Source: Flavobacterium inviolabile
Lineage (GTDB): Bacteria > Bacteroidota > Bacteroidia > Flavobacteriales > Flavobacteriaceae
NCBI RefSeq assembly: GCF_013389455.1
Contig: NZ_CP058278.1
Location: 248,001-312,000, forward strand
Length of the DNA stretch: 64,000 nt
Direction: 5' to 3'
The stretch's first letter is position 1. Every line of letters starts with the position of its first letter. Under the pieces are notes generated by a model that saw only the letters and a list, made by a program, of their open reading frames with translations, was not told the DNA's origin and ran no database searches. Positions 25,105 to 33,609 of the stretch are shown here, piece after piece. Made by a program: the position numbers and the translations under genes.

Positions 25105-26199
25105 ATGATAAAACAGACTCCGCTTTTTTCCAAAACCGATAGTTTAAAATTTTTCAGGACACTAAATAAGAGAGTTAATGATTATTTTAAGGAAAATAAT
25201 ATCAAAAAAACAGGCAACTGGAAGCTGCATTTAAAAACACTGATCATGTTCAGTCTTTTCTTTGCTCCGTATTTCCTGATTTTAACCATAAGCATGCCGT
25301 TATGGATCCATCTTTTAATGACCATTGTAATGGGCATCGGGATGGCAGGCGTTGGAATGAATGTGATGCACGACGGGAATCACGGTTCCTATTCTTCCAA
25401 ACCATGGCTGAATAAAATAATGGGCGGCAGTATGTATATCCTTGCCGGAAATGTTTACAACTGGCAGGTACAGCACAATGTATTGCACCACACGTACACC
25501 AACATCCACGGACACGATGAAGATCTGGAAGCGGGAAGAATCATTCGTTTTACCAAACACGCAGAATGGTCACCGGCACATAAATTCCAGCACTACTACT
25601 CTATTTTCCTTTACGGATTACTAACGTTTAACTGGGCCATTACTACCGATTTCAAACAAATGAGACGTTATATCAAAAGAAAACTGTCTTATGGCGAATT
25701 CCCAAGTCCTTTTAAATTGTGGACAACTCTGGTAATTACAAAAATCATTTACTTTTCCATCTGGATCATCCTGCCTATTATTTTAGGCATTGTATGGTGG
25801 GAAGTACTGCTTGGCTTCTTCATCATGCACTATACCGCCGGATTAATCCTTAGTGTGGTATTCCAGCTGGCACACGTAGTAGAAGACACCCAGCATCCGC
25901 AACCGGACGAAAACGGAGAATTGGAAAATACCTGGGCTGTGCACCAATTGTACACTACCGCTAACTTTGCGCCTAAAAACAGAATTGTAAACTGGTACAC
26001 CGGTGGATTGAACCACCAGATTGAACACCATATTTTTCCAAACATCAGTCACATTCATTACAGCAAGATTGGTGAAATTGTAAAACAAACGGCCGAGGAA
26101 TGCAACTTACCGTATTATGAATTTAAAAGCATGCGCATGGCGATTGTTTCCCACTTCAGACATTTAAAAGAAATGGGGCAAAAACCCGCTACTGCTTAA
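25105..26199 (+). CDS. membrane fatty acid desaturase (acyl-CoA/acyl-lipid type)
   Basis: This 364-residue integral membrane di-iron enzyme inserts a double bond in fatty acyl chains. All three His boxes are present: HDGNH (89-93), HNVLHH (124-129) and HQIEHH (304-309). The third box, with Gln as first variable residue, is the front-end (delta-5/delta-6-like) form, though no cytochrome b5 domain is attached. Four to six hydrophobic segments flank the boxes. The start is the ATG at 25105 (MIKQTPLF). Regiospecificity cannot be told from sequence alone. Confidence 0.93.
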   Translation: MIKQTPLFSKTDSLKFFRTLNKRVNDYFKENNIKKTGNWKLHLKTLIMFSLFFAPYFLILTISMPLWIHLLMTIVMGIGMAGVGMNVMHDGNHGSYSSKPWLNKIMGGSMYILAGNVYNWQVQHNVLHHTYTNIHGHDEDLEAGRIIRFTKHAEWSPAHKFQHYYSIFLYGLLTFNWAITTDFKQMRRYIKRKLSYGEFPSPFKLWTTLVITKIIYFSIWIILPIILGIVWWEVLLGFFIMHYTAGLILSVVFQLAHVVEDTQHPQPDENGELENTWAVHQLYTTANFAPKNRIVNWYTGGLNHQIEHHIFPNISHIHYSKIGEIVKQTAEECNLPYYEFKSMRMAIVSHFRHLKEMGQKPATA

Positions 26200-26242
26200 A
26201 CGATACTACTAAAACACAATTTTTAACAACAAACCTTTTTTT

Positions 26243-27445
26243 ATGAATCCGCTTTCAGATAGAATTAATAATTTATCGACCTCACAAACTTTAGCTATGG
26301 CTGCAAAAGCCAGAGAATTAAAAGCTGAAGGAAAAGATATTATCAGTTTAAGTTTGGGTGAACCCGATTTCAATACTCCTGATTTTATTAAAGAAGCTGC
26401 CATTCAGGCTATTCACGACAATTACAGCAATTACCCTCCTGTGGAAGGTTATTTAGACTTAAAAGAAGCCATTTGTAGAAAATTCAAAAGAGATAATAAT
26501 TTAGACTATAAACCGTCACAAATTGTAGTTTCAACCGGAGCAAAACAATCGTTATACAACATTGCCCAGGTAATGATCAATCCGGGTGATGAAATCATCC
26601 TTCCGGCTCCTTACTGGGTTAGCTATTATGAGATCATCAAAATGTCCGGAGGTATTCCGGTAGAAGTTCCGACAAGTATTGAAAACGATTTCAAAATTAC
26701 TCCGGAGCAACTGGAAGCAGCGATCACACCTGCTACAAAAATGGTATGGTACAGCTCTCCCTGCAACCCAAGCGGTTCCGTTTACAGCAGAGAAGAACTT
26801 ACCGCATTAGCAGCGGTATTGGAAAAACATCCTTCCATTTATGTTGTTGCCGATGAAATTTATGAGCACATCAATTTTACAGGGACCTATTGCAGTATTG
26901 CTTCTATCCCGGGTATGTTAGACAGAACCATAACCGTTAACGGTGTGGCCAAAGCATTTGCCATGACCGGATGGAGAATCGGTTATATCGGAGCACCGGA
27001 ATTCATCGCCAAAGCCTGCACCAAAATGCAAGGCCAGGTAACCAGCGGTGCCAATACTATTGCACAACGCGCTACCATCGCGGCAGTAGATGCCGATCCT
27101 TCCGTACTAAAACACATGGTACAGGCTTTCCACAGCAGAAGAGATTTAGTAGTAGGGCTGATTAAAGAAATTCCGGGAATGAAAATCAATGTTCCGGAAG
27201 GTGCTTTTTATGTTTTCCCTGATGTTTCCGCATTTTTCGGAAAAACATTAAAAGGAATCCAGATCAACAATGCCGATGATTTCTCCATGTACCTTTTATC
27301 GGAAGCCAATGTGGCAACGGTAACCGGTGATGCTTTCGGAAACCCGAACTGCATCCGTTTCTCTTACGCAACAAGTGAAGATCTACTAAAAGAAGCGCTG
27401 CGCCGAATTAAAGAGGCGGTAGCATCTTCCGAAGTTTTAGCATAA
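26243..27445 (+). CDS. PLP-dependent aminotransferase, aspartate aminotransferase type I beta
   Basis: This cytoplasmic enzyme of 400 residues moves amino groups between amino and keto acids. Visible are the family opening LAMAAKARELKAEGKDIISLSLGEPDF, Asn175 in SSPCNPSG, VVADEIYEH and the PLP lysine Lys237 in NGVAKAFAMTGWRIGY. It resembles the AspC/PatA group of Bacteroidota and is probably an aspartate or broad-range aminotransferase. It starts 43 bases after the desaturase and ends in a strong terminator. Confidence 0.93.
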   Translation: MNPLSDRINNLSTSQTLAMAAKARELKAEGKDIISLSLGEPDFNTPDFIKEAAIQAIHDNYSNYPPVEGYLDLKEAICRKFKRDNNLDYKPSQIVVSTGAKQSLYNIAQVMINPGDEIILPAPYWVSYYEIIKMSGGIPVEVPTSIENDFKITPEQLEAAITPATKMVWYSSPCNPSGSVYSREELTALAAVLEKHPSIYVVADEIYEHINFTGTYCSIASIPGMLDRTITVNGVAKAFAMTGWRIGYIGAPEFIAKACTKMQGQVTSGANTIAQRATIAAVDADPSVLKHMVQAFHSRRDLVVGLIKEIPGMKINVPEGAFYVFPDVSAFFGKTLKGIQINNADDFSMYLLSEANVATVTGDAFGNPNCIRFSYATSEDLLKEALRRIKEAVASSEVLA

Positions 27446-27451
27446 ATGTAC

Positions 27452-27479
27452 GCCTCAGGTTTTCCTGGGGCTTTTTTTT
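27452..27479 (+). terminator. intrinsic terminator after the aminotransferase gene
   Basis: Stem GCCTCAGG / CCTGGGGC (one G-T pair) with loop TTTT, followed by eight T residues. Confidence 0.9.
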
Positions 27480-27548
27480 ACTATCCCTGTAGTCCGGTCC
27501 TGCTTTTTAAATTCGTGATAATTATCGTATTTTTCACCTTTGCAATAC

Positions 27549-27590
27549 AGGCACCGCCTTCACCCGGCCGGTGGCTGCCGGACTAACCCG
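27549..27590 (+). promoter_or_regulatory. GC-rich, possibly structured leader of purT
   Basis: Between an AT-rich promoter region and the purT ATG at 27623 lies a 42-base GC-rich block, out of line with the surrounding DNA. It can form exclusive pairings: CACC (27561-27564) with GGTG (27570-27573); CCGGC (27564-27568) with GCCGG (27577-27581); and GGCA (27550-27553) with TGCC (27576-27579). It does not match a riboswitch class I can name. It may regulate purT or be a simple stem-loop. Confidence 0.35.
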
Positions 27591-27622
27591 AAAACAAACT
27601 ATTAAAACCATAACACAACACA

Positions 27623-28789
27623 ATGAATAAGAAAATACTATTACTCGGTTCCGGAGAATTAGGAAAAGAATTTGTTATCGCCGCACAGCGCATCGGCCAG
27701 ACCGTAATTGCAGTAGACAGTTATGAAAACGCCCCCGCTATGCAGGTAGCCCACGGTTTTGAAGTGATCAACATGCTGGACGGTGACGCTTTAGACCGTA
27801 TCGTTGCCAAACACAATCCGGATTTTATTGTTCCGGAAATTGAAGCCATCCGTACCGAACGTTTTTACGATTATGAAAAACAGGGTATACAGGTTGTTCC
27901 GTCTGCCAAAGCAGCAAACTTTACAATGAACAGAAAAGCGATCCGTGACCTGGCCGCTAAAGACCTGGGACTGCGAACCGCCAACTACCGTTATGCAACC
28001 TCAGCCGAAACATTGCAAAAAGCCGTTTCAGAAATCGGAATCCCATGTGTGGTAAAACCCTTAATGTCGTCATCCGGCAAAGGACAGTCCACCATCAAAT
28101 CGGAAGCAGATATTGAAAAAGCCTGGCAATATGCCGTGGAAGGTTCCCGTGGTGATGTGGTTGAAGTAATCGTAGAGGCTTTTGTAAACTTCCATTCGGA
28201 AATTACCTTATTAACCGTAACCCAGAACAACAACCCTACGCTATTCTGTGCACCAATCGGGCACCGCCAGGAACGCGGCGACTATCAGGAAAGCTGGCAG
28301 CCGGCACGTGTTTCCGATAAAGACATAGCCGAAGCACAGGATATGGCCGGAAAAGTGACCGCAGCTTTGGGTGGCGCCGGATTATTTGGTGTGGAATTTT
28401 TCCTGACCGACGAAGGCGTATATTTCTCAGAACTTTCCCCTCGTCCGCACGATACCGGAATGGTAACTTTAGCCGGAACGCAAAACTTCAATGAATTCGA
28501 ACTTCATTTGCGTGCTATTTTAAGCTTACCGATTGCCGAAATTACTTTGGAAAAAAATGGTGCCAGTGCCGTAATTTTAGCAACCGAAAATTCTGAAAAA
28601 CCCGGTTACACCGGAATTGAACAGGTTGCTGCTTTACCCAAAACCGATTTCCGAATCTTTGGCAAACCAACCTCAAGACCTTACCGGAGAATGGGAGTTG
28701 TACTCACCAGTGACACTACCGATACCGCTATAGAGGAAATTACCGACAGAGCTAAAAAAACAGCCGCATTAGTAACCGTAAATGCCTAA
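27623..28789 (+). CDS. purT: formate-dependent phosphoribosylglycinamide formyltransferase
   Basis: This ATP-grasp enzyme carries out the third step of purine synthesis, forming FGAR from GAR with formate and ATP. The 388-residue protein opens with [29 protein letters not shown], has VPEIEAI, the ATP-grasp loop [44 protein letters not shown] and the end RPYRRMGV. It is the folate-independent alternative to PurN. A GC-rich leader precedes it, and a Crp/Fnr-type regulator gene follows after three bases. purH is some 6 kb downstream. Confidence 0.96.
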   Translation: MNKKILLLGSGELGKEFVIAAQRIGQTVIAVDSYENAPAMQVAHGFEVINMLDGDALDRIVAKHNPDFIVPEIEAIRTERFYDYEKQGIQVVPSAKAANFTMNRKAIRDLAAKDLGLRTANYRYATSAETLQKAVSEIGIPCVVKPLMSSSGKGQSTIKSEADIEKAWQYAVEGSRGDVVEVIVEAFVNFHSEITLLTVTQNNNPTLFCAPIGHRQERGDYQESWQPARVSDKDIAEAQDMAGKVTAALGGAGLFGVEFFLTDEGVYFSELSPRPHDTGMVTLAGTQNFNEFELHLRAILSLPIAEITLEKNGASAVILATENSEKPGYTGIEQVAALPKTDFRIFGKPTSRPYRRMGVVLTSDTTDTAIEEITDRAKKTAALVTVNA

Positions 28790-28792
28790 ATA

Positions 28793-29368
28793 ATGAATCT
28801 TCTCCTTACCAATATTGCCAAACATGTTTCGCTATCACCGGAAGAGCAGGAATTGCTGTTGTCGTTAACCGAATCGAAAAGCTATAAAGCAAAAACGGTC
28901 TTATTAAAAGAAGGAGAAGTATGCCTGTATTCCTATTTTGTGACCCATGGCATCCTGCGCAGTTATACCGTGGATGAAAACGGTGTGGAACACGTGGTGA
29001 GTTTTGCCTCACCGGGCTGGTGGATAGCCGACATGTACAGTTTTTTATCACAGCGTCCCGGACAGCTCTTTATTGAAACCAATGAAGATGCCGAAGTAAT
29101 ACTGCTATCCAAAGAAAATCAGGAGCTTCTTTACGATAAAGTCCCTAAAATAGAGCGCTTTTTCAGAATCCTGATCGGGAACTCACTTGTGGCAAACCAG
29201 CAGCGACTCATTGACAACCTCAGCTTTACAGCCGAGGCCCGTTATGACAAGTTCACTAAAAAGCACCCCGACCTGATCCACTGCCTTCCGCAAAAGCAAA
29301 TTGCATCCTATATAGGAGTAACGCCGGAATTTTTCAGCAAAATGAAAGCCCGGATGCTCAAAAAATAG
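28793..29368 (+). CDS. Crp/Fnr family transcriptional regulator
   Basis: This 191-residue protein has a cyclic nucleotide-binding-like beta-roll (VLLKEGEVCLYSYFVTHGILRSYTVDENGVEHVVSFASPGWWIADM, about residues 37-85) and a C-terminal winged-helix segment (PQKQIASYIGVTPEFFSKMKARM). No Fnr-type cysteine cluster is visible, and the canonical cAMP-binding RExA motif is absent, so the ligand is unknown. It starts three bases after purT and is surely co-transcribed. This type is very common in Bacteroidota; targets cannot be inferred. Confidence 0.9.
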   Translation: MNLLLTNIAKHVSLSPEEQELLLSLTESKSYKAKTVLLKEGEVCLYSYFVTHGILRSYTVDENGVEHVVSFASPGWWIADMYSFLSQRPGQLFIETNEDAEVILLSKENQELLYDKVPKIERFFRILIGNSLVANQQRLIDNLSFTAEARYDKFTKKHPDLIHCLPQKQIASYIGVTPEFFSKMKARMLKK

Positions 29369-29386
29369 CACCTCGCTTACTACATA

Positions 29387-29420
29387 TATCCCCGTTAGTT
29401 TTCAAACACTAACGGGGATA
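29387..29420 (+). terminator. hairpin after the Crp/Fnr gene
   Basis: A perfect 13-bp stem TATCCCCGTTAGT / ACTAACGGGGATA with an 8-base loop. The tail (ATTATTTCTT) is only partly T-rich, so strength is uncertain. Confidence 0.65.
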
Positions 29421-29465
29421 ATTATTTCTTAATCTAGGTTAAGTACATTCTGTTTCAAGTGGTTG

Positions 29466-29473
29466 TATCTTTG
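29466..29473 (+). promoter_or_regulatory. -7 promoter box upstream of the pirin gene
   Basis: TATCTTTG matches TAnnTTTG and ends 19 bases before the ATG at 29493, supporting the long form with the signal-like N-terminus. Confidence 0.6.
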
Positions 29474-29492
29474 ACATATCAAAATAACCGTT

Positions 29493-30356
29493 ATGAATAG
29501 AAAAGATTTTATCAGAAAAAGTTTATTAGGTACCGGAGCAGTTATCACCGGATCGGCACTGGCAAAAGAAGCCCTTTCAAATACAGAAGAAACAATAGGA
29601 TTCAATCATATTCAAAACACAAACTCAAAGATCATGGAAAATATAGTATTACACAAAGCAGATACCCGTGGCAACGCTAATCACGGATGGCTACAAAGTT
29701 ATCACACTTTTAGCTTCGCAAATTATTTCAATCCCGAAAGAGTAAACTTCGGAGTACTGAGAGTATTGAATGACGATACTGTTGCAGCCGGAATGGGCTT
29801 TGGAACGCATCCGCATGACAATATGGAAATTATCAGTATCCCGCTCGAAGGCGACCTGGAACACCAGGACAGCATGGGTAACAAAACCGTTATTAAAAAA
29901 GGTGATATCCAGGTCATGAGTGCCGGAACCGGTGTAAAACACAGCGAATACAATAAAAACAGCGATAAAGAAGTAAAATTTTTACAGATCTGGGTATTCC
30001 CGAACAAAAAGAATGTTAGTCCGCGCTATGACCAGATTGCTTTAAACGAAGAAGAAAGACACAATAAATTACAGCAGATCCTTTCGCCTAACCCTGACGA
30101 TGCCGGTGTATGGATCCATCAGGATGCCTGGTTTCACATGGGAAAATTTGACCAGAATACCGAAGCCCAATACCGTATAAAAAAAGAAGGCAACGGTTTG
30201 TATGTTTTTGTACTGAAAGGAAGCCTTACCGTAAACGGACAGGAACTAAACACCAGAGACGGTTTTGGTATCTGGGATATTGACAGCGTTAACATTAAGG
30301 CTGCCACCGATGCTGAATTCTTATTGATGGATGTTCCGATGAACATGAACCTGTAA
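29493..30356 (+). CDS. pirin family protein with a Tat-like N-terminal extension
   Basis: Residues 48-287 (from MENIVLHKADTRG) are a complete pirin: bicupin fold with the metal-binding HPHDNMEIIS and VKHSEYN segments. Pirins are metal-binding proteins, some with quercetinase activity. The first 47 residues are extra: NRKDFIRKSLLGTGAVITGSALAKEAL looks like a twin-arginine signal in which the second Arg is Lys. The promoter box just upstream makes the ATG at 29493 the likely start, although an internal start at 29634 would give a plain cytoplasmic pirin. The YceI gene follows after 48 bases. Export is inference. Confidence 0.9.
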   Translation: MNRKDFIRKSLLGTGAVITGSALAKEALSNTEETIGFNHIQNTNSKIMENIVLHKADTRGNANHGWLQSYHTFSFANYFNPERVNFGVLRVLNDDTVAAGMGFGTHPHDNMEIISIPLEGDLEHQDSMGNKTVIKKGDIQVMSAGTGVKHSEYNKNSDKEVKFLQIWVFPNKKNVSPRYDQIALNEEERHNKLQQILSPNPDDAGVWIHQDAWFHMGKFDQNTEAQYRIKKEGNGLYVFVLKGSLTVNGQELNTRDGFGIWDIDSVNIKAATDAEFLLMDVPMNMNL

Positions 30357-30404
30357 ATAAAACAAAAACAACATATTATTTCAATAATTTAAAAAAACAT
30401 TATT

Positions 30405-30935
30405 ATGGCAACAACAAAATGGGCAATTGACCCGACACACTCCGAAATTGGTTTTAAAGTTAAACACATGATGTTTACAAATGTCTCCGGAAAATTCGAA
30501 AACTATGAGGCAACCATCACTACTGAAGATGACAATTTTGAAAATGCAAACATTAGCTTTACAGCAGATGTTAATTCTGTAGACACCCGTAACACCGACA
30601 GAGACAACCACCTGAAAAGTGCTGACTTTTTCGATGCGGAAAACCACCCGAAATTAACGTTCAAAGCCTCTTCTTTTTCAAAAGTTGATGATGAGAACTA
30701 TGAATTATCCGGTGATTTAAGTTTAAGAGGTGTTACAAAATTTGTAACCCTTCCGGTAGAATTCAGCGGATTGATGAAAGATCCATGGGGCAATACAAAA
30801 GCCGGTTTAAACATTAGCGGAAAAATAAGCCGTAAAGACTGGGGGCTAAACTGGAACTCTGCACTGGAAACCGGTGGTGTTTTAGTGAGTGACGATGTTC
30901 GTTTGAATATAGAATTACAATTATTAAAACAATAA
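30405..30935 (+). CDS. YceI family lipid-binding-like protein
   Basis: This 176-residue protein matches the YceI lipocalin-like barrel over its length: WAIDPTHSEIGFKVKHMMFTNVSGKFENYEA, DNHLKSADFFDAENHPKLTF and GVTKFVTLPVEFSG..DPWGNTKAGL..SRKDWGLNWN. YceI proteins bind isoprenoid or fatty-acyl ligands. It has no signal peptide, unlike E. coli YceI, so it is probably cytoplasmic. It lies 48 bases after the pirin gene and ends in a strong terminator; the two form a likely pair. Confidence 0.93.
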   Translation: MATTKWAIDPTHSEIGFKVKHMMFTNVSGKFENYEATITTEDDNFENANISFTADVNSVDTRNTDRDNHLKSADFFDAENHPKLTFKASSFSKVDDENYELSGDLSLRGVTKFVTLPVEFSGLMKDPWGNTKAGLNISGKISRKDWGLNWNSALETGGVLVSDDVRLNIELQLLKQ

Positions 30936-30970
30936 TCTGGTAATCATTATTTTTTTGGTTAAGTAAGTTA

Positions 30971-31008
30971 TCCCTGGAATTCCAATGAATTCCAGGGATA
31001 TTTTTTTT
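30971..31008 (+). terminator. intrinsic terminator after yceI-like gene
   Basis: Perfect 12-bp stem TCCCTGGAATTC / GAATTCCAGGGA with loop CAAT, followed by TA and nine T residues. Confidence 0.92.
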
Positions 31009-31059
31009 ACAAACCGGCAGTCAGCAAAGCAACCCGCATTATCTTAATCTAAAAAGTAC

Positions 31060-31067
31060 TATTTTTG
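31060..31067 (+). promoter_or_regulatory. -7 promoter box upstream of fabD
   Basis: TATTTTTG matches TAnnTTTG and ends 39 bases before the ATG at 31107. Confidence 0.6.
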
Positions 31068-31106
31068 TCCGGACAATAAACAAACAAAACCAACAAAGAA
31101 TAGTAT

Positions 31107-31982
31107 ATGAAAGCATATGTATTTCCGGGTCAGGGTGCCCAATTCACCGGAATGGGTAAAGATTTATATGAAAATTCAGCATTAGCAAAGGAATTATTTG
31201 AAAAAGCAAACGAGATATTAGGCTTCCGCATTACCGACATTATGTTTGAAGGAACTGCCGAAGAATTAAAAGAAACCAAAGTAACACAGCCGGCAGTTTT
31301 TTTACATTCGGTTATCTTAGCAAAAACATTAGGAGCCGATTTTAAACCGGAAATGGTTGCCGGACATTCTCTTGGTGAATTTTCTGCTTTGGTCGCTAAC
31401 GGAGCGCTTTCTTTTGAAGATGGCCTGAAATTAGTTTCCCAACGTGCTTTAGCCATGCAAAAAGCCTGCGAGATCACACCATCTACTATGGCTGCTGTTT
31501 TAGGTCTTGAAGATAAAGTTGTGGAAGACGTTTGCGCGGCTATTGACGGTATCGTAGTGGCTGCCAACTATAACTGCCCGGGGCAGTTAGTTATTTCAGG
31601 AGAATTAAAAGCGGTTGAAAAAGCCTGTGAGGCAATGAAAGAAGCCGGCGCAAAACGCGCATTGATCTTACCGGTTGGTGGTGCTTTCCACTCGCCAATG
31701 ATGGAACCGGCCCGTGAAGAACTGGCGGCAGCGATTGAAGCGACAACGTTTTCAAATCCGATTTGCCCGGTTTATCAAAACGTTCCTGCCAATGCCGTAT
31801 CAAATCCGGACGAAATTAAAAAGAACCTGATCATTCAGTTAACCGCTCCGGTAAAATGGACACAGTCCGTACAACAGATGATTGCTGACGGTGCCACTTC
31901 TTTTACAGAAGTAGGTCCCGGAAAAGTATTGATCGGATTGGTAAATAAAATCAATAAAGAGGTGGCTACCGCTTCTGCATAG
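31107..31982 (+). CDS. fabD: malonyl-CoA:ACP transacylase
   Basis: This cytoplasmic enzyme loads malonyl groups on acyl carrier protein for fatty acid synthesis. The 291-residue protein has the N-terminal FPGQGAQFTGMGKDLY, the nucleophile Ser88 in AGHSLGEFSALVA, the Arg-containing QRALAMQKAC and the catalytic His in GGAFHSPMM (about residue 196). It stands alone here, away from other fab genes, between its own promoter box and a terminator. Confidence 0.96.
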   Translation: MKAYVFPGQGAQFTGMGKDLYENSALAKELFEKANEILGFRITDIMFEGTAEELKETKVTQPAVFLHSVILAKTLGADFKPEMVAGHSLGEFSALVANGALSFEDGLKLVSQRALAMQKACEITPSTMAAVLGLEDKVVEDVCAAIDGIVVAANYNCPGQLVISGELKAVEKACEAMKEAGAKRALILPVGGAFHSPMMEPAREELAAAIEATTFSNPICPVYQNVPANAVSNPDEIKKNLIIQLTAPVKWTQSVQQMIADGATSFTEVGPGKVLIGLVNKINKEVATASA

Positions 31983-32001
31983 TCTGCACCTTATATAAAA
32001 C

Positions 32002-32033
32002 AAAAATCCGGAAGCAATGCTTCCGGATTTTTT
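32002..32033. terminator. bidirectional terminator after fabD
   Basis: Stem AAAAATCCGGAAGC / GCTTCCGGATTTTT with loop AAT between the convergent fabD and ABC permease genes. Confidence 0.9.
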
Positions 32034-32049
32034 ATAGCTGTATTTTTTA

Positions 32050-33300
32050 TTACATTCCACTTCTGATGGCCTCTACCGGATCTAATTTTGATGCGGATAT
32101 AGCCGGAATAATCCCGGAGATCAAACCGATAAAAGCGGCTAAGGAGGTTCCGATGAGAATATTCCAGAATCCCAGGACAAATTCAAAATCCAGAACCTTG
32201 GACATCACCATTGCGATTATCCAGACCAACAGCATCCCTACCAATCCGCCGATAACGGAAAGGATAATGGCTTCAAACAAAAACTGGAATAATATAAAAC
32301 GGTTTTTAGCGCCCAATGCTTTTTGAATCCCGATCAGGTTCGTTCGTTCTTTTACGGAAACAAACATGATATTCGCAATTCCGAAACCGCCAACCAATAG
32401 CGAGAATCCACTGATAATCCAGCCCACGACATTCATCTGCCCGACAATACTATCAATAAAATCCGTGAAACCGGACAATACATTGATAAAGAAATTGTCA
32501 ATTTCACTGGTTTTTAAACCGCGGAATGTTCGCAGTTTCTGCGTAAGCTCTCCTTTAAACGCATCAATATCCACTCCTTTTTTAGGACGGATAAGAATGG
32601 CAGGCGTTAGCATATCGCTGTTATCGCCATACAGTCTTCTCAGGAAGTTTACCGGTAAAAAAGCGGAAATGTCTTTACTTTTCCCGAACGTACTGGCTCC
32701 TTCTTTATCCAGAACTCCGATTACCGTGAACCGCTGTCCGTATAAGCGGATCTTTTTACCCAAAGGATCGATACCGTTAAACAAACCCGCCGCCACTTCA
32801 CTTCCGATAATGATGACCGGTGTTCCGGAGTTGGATTCCGATTCGGTAAAAAATCTTCCTTTGGCAAATTTTAATTTTTCAATATCGACAAACTCGTTTG
32901 TACACGGATTAATACTGATGCCGCTAACGGTGTTCGATTCATATTTAATATTTTCGGCACGGGTAAAAAGATTGAACGAAATTTTGTCCATCTCTTTCAG
33001 CGAACGCTTTAAATAATCAAACTCTTCGTAGGTAACATCCGGAAACTGCTCGCGTTTCCATTGCGGGATATCTGTAGGCCCGAAAGAAAAACGCATTAAA
33101 TAAACCGTGTTCTTATCCAAACCGCTTAAATCATTCTTAATTTTCCGGTCCATAGAATCCACAGCCGCCAAAACTGCAATAATCGAGAAAATCCCTATGG
33201 TCACCCCTAACAGGGACAATAAGGTTCTCAGCTTATTATTTCGCAAAGCATTGAGTGCAAAACTCAGGCTTTCTTTTAACAGTCTTAAATATAAAAGCAT
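32050..33300 (-). CDS. MacB-like ABC transporter permease (FtsX family)
   Basis: This 416-residue protein has the plan of a MacB-type permease without its ATPase: cytoplasmic start, a helix with LRTLLSLLGVTIGIFSIIAVLAAVDSM (about residues 24-50), a periplasmic MacB_PCD domain with IIGSEVAAGLF, and three C-terminal helices (FtsX domain) with the loop VKERTNLIGIQKALGAKNRFILFQFLFEA and the ending ISASKLDPVEAIRSGM. No ATPase or adaptor gene is adjacent, so it must pair with subunits encoded elsewhere. It differs from the permease at 1058-2299 and is a separate system. Confidence 0.92.
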   Translation of the reverse strand: MLLYLRLLKESLSFALNALRNNKLRTLLSLLGVTIGIFSIIAVLAAVDSMDRKIKNDLSGLDKNTVYLMRFSFGPTDIPQWKREQFPDVTYEEFDYLKRSLKEMDKISFNLFTRAENIKYESNTVSGISINPCTNEFVDIEKLKFAKGRFFTESESNSGTPVIIIGSEVAAGLFNGIDPLGKKIRLYGQRFTVIGVLDKEGASTFGKSKDISAFLPVNFLRRLYGDNSDMLTPAILIRPKKGVDIDAFKGELTQKLRTFRGLKTSEIDNFFINVLSGFTDFIDSIVGQMNVVGWIISGFSLLVGGFGIANIMFVSVKERTNLIGIQKALGAKNRFILFQFLFEAIILSVIGGLVGMLLVWIIAMVMSKVLDFEFVLGFWNILIGTSLAAFIGLISGIIPAISASKLDPVEAIRSGM

Positions 33301-33554
33301 AGTGTCTGTTTTGACTTTTGTAAAATTCTTTATTTTTTCAATAATATCCTAAACAATTAGTACCTAAAACACCGGAAATGTTACAGAAAAACAAGACAAA
33401 TATCCACAGGCATTAACAGAACGAAAATCACACTTTTACCGGCAGCGGCACAAGTAAACTCCAAAGCCTAAAGTAGCACTCTAAATAAAGCTGTTAATCG
33501 TAACGAAAACAATGAAAAAAAATAAAAAAACATCAAAATCTAACCCCTATTATC
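33301..33554. other. AT-rich intergenic region between ABC permease and purH
   Basis: The 309-base gap between divergent genes holds the purH promoter at its right end. The remaining bases are A-rich with no convincing reading frame, hairpin or repeat that I can support; a promoter for the minus-strand permease was not recognised. Confidence 0.5.
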
Positions 33555-33585
33555 TTGAATGTTAAAGTAACAATAACTACTTTTG
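33555..33585 (+). promoter_or_regulatory. promoter of purH
   Basis: TTG (33555-33557), 20 bases, then TACTTTTG (33578-33585). Both boxes fit the consensus; the -7 box ends 24 bases before the ATG. Confidence 0.72.
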
Positions 33586-33609
33586 CACCTTTAAAAACAC
33601 AACAACACA

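Noticed and set aside
32366..33016. A 216-residue plus-strand open frame
   Set aside because: It is antisense to the MacB-like permease and has no family features or start context.
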